Source: Pontibacterium sp049599735
GTDB taxonomy: Bacteria; Pseudomonadota; Gammaproteobacteria; Pseudomonadales; Balneatricaceae
NCBI GenBank assembly: GCA_049599735.1
Contig: JBMYOX010000008.1
Span: 12,721 to 76,720, forward strand
Direction: 5' to 3'
DNA: 64,000 nucleotides
Shown in pieces: positions 60,342-64,000 of the stretch. The notes under the pieces are model-generated. The model ran no database searches, was not told the origin of the DNA, and saw only the letters and a program-made list of their open reading frames with translations. Every line of letters starts with the position of its first letter. Within the stretch, counting starts at the first letter, position 1. Made by a program: the position numbers and the translations under genes.

Positions 60342-61973
60342 TCAGCCGCCCCTGAGCTGTGTTCGGTGTTGTAAGGGTATCAGGCTGCTCCAGTAACGTG
60401 TGCCTTTCTCGGATTGCTCGGCCAGGCGGTGAATATGACTGAGTGCGTCCAGCAAGGCAACACTTTCGCTGGCATTTAAACCGCCTTCAACGGCTGTTTG
60501 CAGAATAGAGGACTTCAGGTGCTGATAGGACGTTTCAAGATTTTTAATCAACTGCCTGCTTTCGCTGCCCGGCAGGTAGCTATCCTCGCGTATTTCACAG
60601 GCGTCCAGCAGTTTTATAGTATCTTTTTGATAGTCAAGAATCAGATGGTTCAGATTACTGTTACGGGATGACTTAAGCAGCTCGTAATATTCAGGCAGAT
60701 GGGTGGAAATACGCGCCATTTCATTAAAATAACGACAAATGCGCAGCGCAGTGGGCAGGGTTGAGCTGATGGCCTCATCAATATCCTGCTCTGCCAGTTG
60801 CTGATTATACTGCCCAATATGTTTAACCAACTGGTGGATGCCGTGCATTTGTGCCTGCAGTCGGGGTTTATCTACCTGATCGGCGCTGACGGCTTCCCGT
60901 GCCATGCGAGTGGTCAGACGGCTGACACGTCCTAATTCCAGACTGATGGCTTCAACAGCGAGGGTGGGTGTAAAAATAATGGTTTTATCCAGAAATTGCG
61001 GACGGGCCTCATTTTCCTCCTGAGTGCGGAATTGGCCCTGCAAAAATATCACCAATTTTTTGGTAAAAGGCCAGAGCAGTGCAACACCCATCAGGTTAAA
61101 CAGGGTGTGAAACAATGCCAGTATGATGAGTAAATCCAGGTCGTAATTATTAAAGCCATTGTTTAAAAACTCAGCAAAGAGCATCAATAGTACAATGCCA
61201 ATGGCGGCGGTAATCAGGTTAAAGAACACATGTGCCGCTGCGATGCGCTTGGCTTTTGAAGTAGCGCCAATGGCGGCAAGAACGGCGGTTGAAGTGGTGC
61301 CAACATTAGTGCCAATCACCATCGCCGCTGCAGCGGCCAGTGGCATCACCCCCGCAGCCGTTAGGGATAGGGTGATCGCCATAGCGGCAGAAGATGACTG
61401 CATTAAAAAGGTGAGGATAAAACCAACCACGACATAAAGAATCAGCCCTGTGGTTGTCTGGCCGAGCGCGTCAAAGGGAATCTGCTGCTCCATGCCTTCG
61501 AAGGCCCCTTTAAGAAAATCCAGGCCGATAAAAAAAATACCAAAACCCGCTAACGCCCTGCCAATATGACTGATACGCTTACCGCGCCCCAGCAATTGGG
61601 TCAGCATGCCTAAGCCGACCAGGGGTAGCGCAAAAGCCCCAATTTTTATCTTAAAACCGATCAGGGCTACCAACCAGCTGGTCATCGTAGTGCCTATATT
61701 ACAGCCGTAGATAACAGCAATAGAGCCGCCGAGTCCGAGCAAACCGGCGTTTACAAAACCAATAGTGGCGACGGTAACGGCACTGGATGACTGCACCAGG
61801 GCTGTAATCAGCGTACCGGAGAGCAAGCCCCTGAGGCGGGAACGGGTGGCTGATCTTAAGGCTTGTTTCAGTGCAGGCCCCGCCGCACGTTTAAGCCCGT
61901 CTGTCATCAGTTGCATACCCAGTAAAAAGAGGCCCAAACCGCCGATGAGTTTACCGATTAACGTGAGTTCCAT
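60342..61973 (-). CDS. Na/Pi-cotransporter family protein with PhoU-like tail
   Basis: A 543-residue protein. The membrane half holds the two Na/Pi symporter repeats with GTLITALVQSSSAVTVATIGF and FLMQSSSAAMAITLSL (QSSSA motifs). The C-terminal ~190 residues form a helical PhoU-like domain with SRLTTRMAREAVSAD. It takes up phosphate with sodium, or exports it. ATG 61973 has GAGGTGG upstream; a longer in-frame start at 62036 adds 21 residues. Confidence 0.93.
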   Translation of the reverse strand: MELTLIGKLIGGLGLFLLGMQLMTDGLKRAAGPALKQALRSATRSRLRGLLSGTLITALVQSSSAVTVATIGFVNAGLLGLGGSIAVIYGCNIGTTMTSWLVALIGFKIKIGAFALPLVGLGMLTQLLGRGKRISHIGRALAGFGIFFIGLDFLKGAFEGMEQQIPFDALGQTTTGLILYVVVGFILTFLMQSSSAAMAITLSLTAAGVMPLAAAAAMVIGTNVGTTSTAVLAAIGATSKAKRIAAAHVFFNLITAAIGIVLLMLFAEFLNNGFNNYDLDLLIILALFHTLFNLMGVALLWPFTKKLVIFLQGQFRTQEENEARPQFLDKTIIFTPTLAVEAISLELGRVSRLTTRMAREAVSADQVDKPRLQAQMHGIHQLVKHIGQYNQQLAEQDIDEAISSTLPTALRICRYFNEMARISTHLPEYYELLKSSRNSNLNHLILDYQKDTIKLLDACEIREDSYLPGSESRQLIKNLETSYQHLKSSILQTAVEGGLNASESVALLDALSHIHRLAEQSEKGTRYWSSLIPLQHRTQLRGG

Positions 61974-62093
61974 TTTATAACCACCTCTTTTTACAGCAAC
62001 GGGCATAATTTTTAGCATAGCAATAATTAACCCCATGAGGGGGGAAGAGGGCTTTTTAAGGCTGATTTTGGCGTATTTTCAACGGGTTGGCGG

Positions 62094-62780
62094 TTAACGG
62101 TCTTTTGCTGTACGCACTAAAACCCAGCCGTCGATACGCTGGGTCGGATGGGTGCGTACCTGGGTGCAGAGTTCCCGCAAGGTGGTGCCGGTTGTCATCA
62201 CATCATCAATAATCGCAATATGTTTTGCCCGGGTCTGAGTGGCACTAAAGGCATTTTTCAGGTTATTGATACGTTGTTCGCGGCTGAGGGACATTTGTTG
62301 GGTGGTTGGCCGGATTTTTTTTAATAAATGGCTATGCACCGGGATATTGAGTAAATCACCCACCAACCGTGCAATAAGCTCTGCCTGGTTATAACCCCGA
62401 AGTCTGAGTTTATCCTCATGCATAGGCACCGGTATCAGCAAGTCCGGTTTTGTCGTGTCAGCCATTTTATCTGCCAGCAGACGGGCCAGTGGCAGCATAT
62501 AAACGGGTTTCTGGTGGTATTTAACCTGAGAGATTAACTGATCGACCGGGAAGCGGTAATCAAAAAGTGCAGACACACCGTTAAAGGGCTGGTGTTCAGT
62601 GGCGCATTGCAAACAAAGATGATTTGAGGTTTGGGGAAGGCTGCAACAGGGACAGTGACTTTTAATCCAGGGCAGGTCTTGCAGGCAGTCAGGGCAAATA
62701 CCCTGGTCAGATTTGCAGCGGCCATGACATAAAATGCACTGGCTAAATAATAGCCCGTGGTTAGCCTTGGTTGTGATCAT
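62094..62780 (-). CDS. comF: ComF-family phosphoribosyltransferase-like protein
   Basis: A 228-residue ComF protein: an N-terminal zinc part with two Cys groups (CILCHGRCKSD, CPDCLQDLP, then CPCCSLP) and a PRTase domain with the IIDDVMTTGTTL motif. It is linked to DNA uptake in naturally competent bacteria. It is divergent from bioB, the classical neighbour in gammaproteobacteria. Confidence 0.95.
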   Translation of the reverse strand: MITTKANHGLLFSQCILCHGRCKSDQGICPDCLQDLPWIKSHCPCCSLPQTSNHLCLQCATEHQPFNGVSALFDYRFPVDQLISQVKYHQKPVYMLPLARLLADKMADTTKPDLLIPVPMHEDKLRLRGYNQAELIARLVGDLLNIPVHSHLLKKIRPTTQQMSLSREQRINNLKNAFSATQTRAKHIAIIDDVMTTGTTLRELCTQVRTHPTQRIDGWVLVRTAKDR

Positions 62781-62881
62781 TGGTTGACAGTTCCTTCTGT
62801 CGATATATCATTAGCCTGAAATGCGATTGAGTCGGGCGTCCTGCCCTTTCGCTTAAGGATTCTCAAGGGGTTATACCAAAG

Positions 62882-63925
62882 ATGCAAGCATCAGCACCTG
62901 TTCGTCACGACTGGACTCAATCTGAAGTACGTGAGTTATTTGAATTGCCGTTTAATGACCTGCTGTTTCAGGCGCAGGTGGTTCATCGTCAGAACTTTAA
63001 TGCCAATGAAGTTCAGGTGAGCACACTGCTATCGATTAAGACCGGTGCCTGCCCCGAAGACTGTAAATATTGTCCCCAGAGTGGCCACTATAATACCGGT
63101 CTGGAAAAAGAGCGTCTGATGCAGGTGGAACAGGTGCTGGAGAAAGCCCGCAAAGCCAAAGAGACCGGTTCGACCCGTTTTTGTATGGGGGCCGCCTGGA
63201 AACATCCGGCTGATAAAGATATGCCTTATGTGGTTGAAATGGTGCAAAAGGTGAAAGCGTTAGGCCTGGAAACTTGTATGACTCTGGGCATGTTGGATGA
63301 AGATAAAGCGGGTCAGCTGGCAGACGCCGGTCTGGATTATTACAACCATAATCTGGATACCTCTCCTGAGTTCTACGACAAAATTATCACCACCCGTACC
63401 TATCAGGATCGCCTGGATACGCTGAGTAATGTACGTGAATCCGGCATGAAAATTTGCAGTGGCGGTATTCTGGGTATGGGTGAAACTGCAACCGACCGTA
63501 TTGGCCTGCTGCGCCAGCTGGCGAATATGCCGGTACAGCCTGAAAGTGTGCCTATCAATATGCTGGTGAAGGTAAAAGGCACTCCGCTTGAAAACGCAGA
63601 AGACCTGGATAACCTGGATTTTATCCGTACTATTGCCGTTGCCCGTATTATGATGCCAGCCTCTCATGTAAGGCTGTCTGCGGGCCGTGAATCTATGAGT
63701 GATGAGATGCAGGCAATGACGTTTATGGCAGGTGCTAACTCAATTTTCTACGGTGAGTGTCTGCTGACGACACCAAATCCTGAAACACACCGGGATTTAC
63801 AGCTGTTTAAGCGTCTGGGTATTAACCCGGAACAACGCATTTCTGATAATGATGACACCCAGGCGCAGGTGATTTTAAAAGACCTGCAGGCACAACAAGA
63901 CAACGAGCACTTTTACAGCGCCTGA
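62882..63925 (+). CDS. bioB: Biotin synthase
   Basis: A 347-residue radical-SAM enzyme that inserts sulfur in dethiobiotin. The CPEDCKYCPQ cluster motif has Cys57, Cys61 and Cys64 for the 4Fe-4S centre; VSTLLSIKTG precedes it, and RLSAGRESMSDEMQAM (Arg that binds the 2Fe-2S cluster) is near the end. The gene is complete. No start of bioF is visible in the remaining 75 bases. Confidence 0.98.
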   Translation: MQASAPVRHDWTQSEVRELFELPFNDLLFQAQVVHRQNFNANEVQVSTLLSIKTGACPEDCKYCPQSGHYNTGLEKERLMQVEQVLEKARKAKETGSTRFCMGAAWKHPADKDMPYVVEMVQKVKALGLETCMTLGMLDEDKAGQLADAGLDYYNHNLDTSPEFYDKIITTRTYQDRLDTLSNVRESGMKICSGGILGMGETATDRIGLLRQLANMPVQPESVPINMLVKVKGTPLENAEDLDNLDFIRTIAVARIMMPASHVRLSAGRESMSDEMQAMTFMAGANSIFYGECLLTTPNPETHRDLQLFKRLGINPEQRISDNDDTQAQVILKDLQAQQDNEHFYSA

Positions 63926-64000
63926 GCTGTAGCCTGACTTTTATGGTACAGCAGGTACTGGCCGGTGCCTGCTTCTCTTCTTTTTAACACCGGATTTTTC

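Noticed and set aside
63926..64000. Possible start of bioF after bioB
   Set aside because: The only ATG frame stops after 14 codons; the next gene must begin outside the window.

Overview
The window reads as the chromosome of a marine-type gammaproteobacterium. The gene content and order resemble Pseudomonadales/Oceanospirillales relatives: lptD-surA-pdxA-rsmA-apaG-apaH, amgK-murU beside lptD, rpe-gph ahead of trpE, trpEGDC, dapC-yffB-dapD-dapE, a long LeuA, and an rpsF-rpsR-rplI-dnaB block. The genus cannot be named from the sequence alone. No rRNA, tRNA, CRISPR array or complete insertion sequence was recognised.

Region 1 (1-7321) is a horizontally acquired defence island. Seven genes run on the minus strand with almost no spacing: a half-size HsdS, a DinD homologue, HsdM, a full-length HsdS, a DUF2188 protein, a CD-NTase (SMODS plus AGS-C sensor), and the start of a SLATT-type two-TM effector cut by the left edge. 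A type I restriction-modification operon and a CBASS anti-phage system are therefore fused into one apparent transcription unit. No HsdR is visible and it would have to lie further left. A divergent 420-codon gene of unknown function with a CxxC...CxxC pair sits at the right end of the island. The island stops inside greB: only the first ~56 codons of greB survive (7322-7490), and the junction base pairs look like a transposon end starting TGT.

Region 2 (7500-24950) is mostly core metabolism and envelope: two small unknown genes, rlmA, the lysine/DAP genes dapE, dapD and dapC with the ArsC-like yffB, a PilZ protein, an RND efflux pair, an alpha/beta hydrolase, a P-loop kinase, two lipoproteins, pdxH, a carboxylesterase, slyD and the folate genes folB and folK.

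Region 3 (24990-39350) holds a long minus-strand series: pteridine reductase, cca without a recognisable HD motif, glpE, apaH, apaG, rsmA, pdxA, surA and lptD. The plus-strand genes amgK, murU and djlA recycle cell-wall sugars and assist folding. A DUF3530 gene and rpe-gph follow.

Region 4 (39340-48125) holds a NhaR-like LysR regulator, a 579-base non-coding stretch with a terminator hairpin and two possible leader peptides, trpE-trpG-trpD-trpC, an OsmC protein, then rpsF-rpsR-rplI-dnaB. The rpsF gene has a good promoter and an S6:S18-type leader that can hide its ribosome binding site.

Region 5 (48190-64000) holds a NYN/OST-HTH protein, an Lrp regulator divergent from leuA (with a terminator/antiterminator leader), a thioesterase, a methyltransferase, bioA and a TehA-like transporter. 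These are followed by a complete HvfABCD-type copper-binding RiPP locus whose precursor has six 18-residue Cys repeats. Next come trmO, a TauE-type exporter, a Na/Pi cotransporter, comF and bioB.
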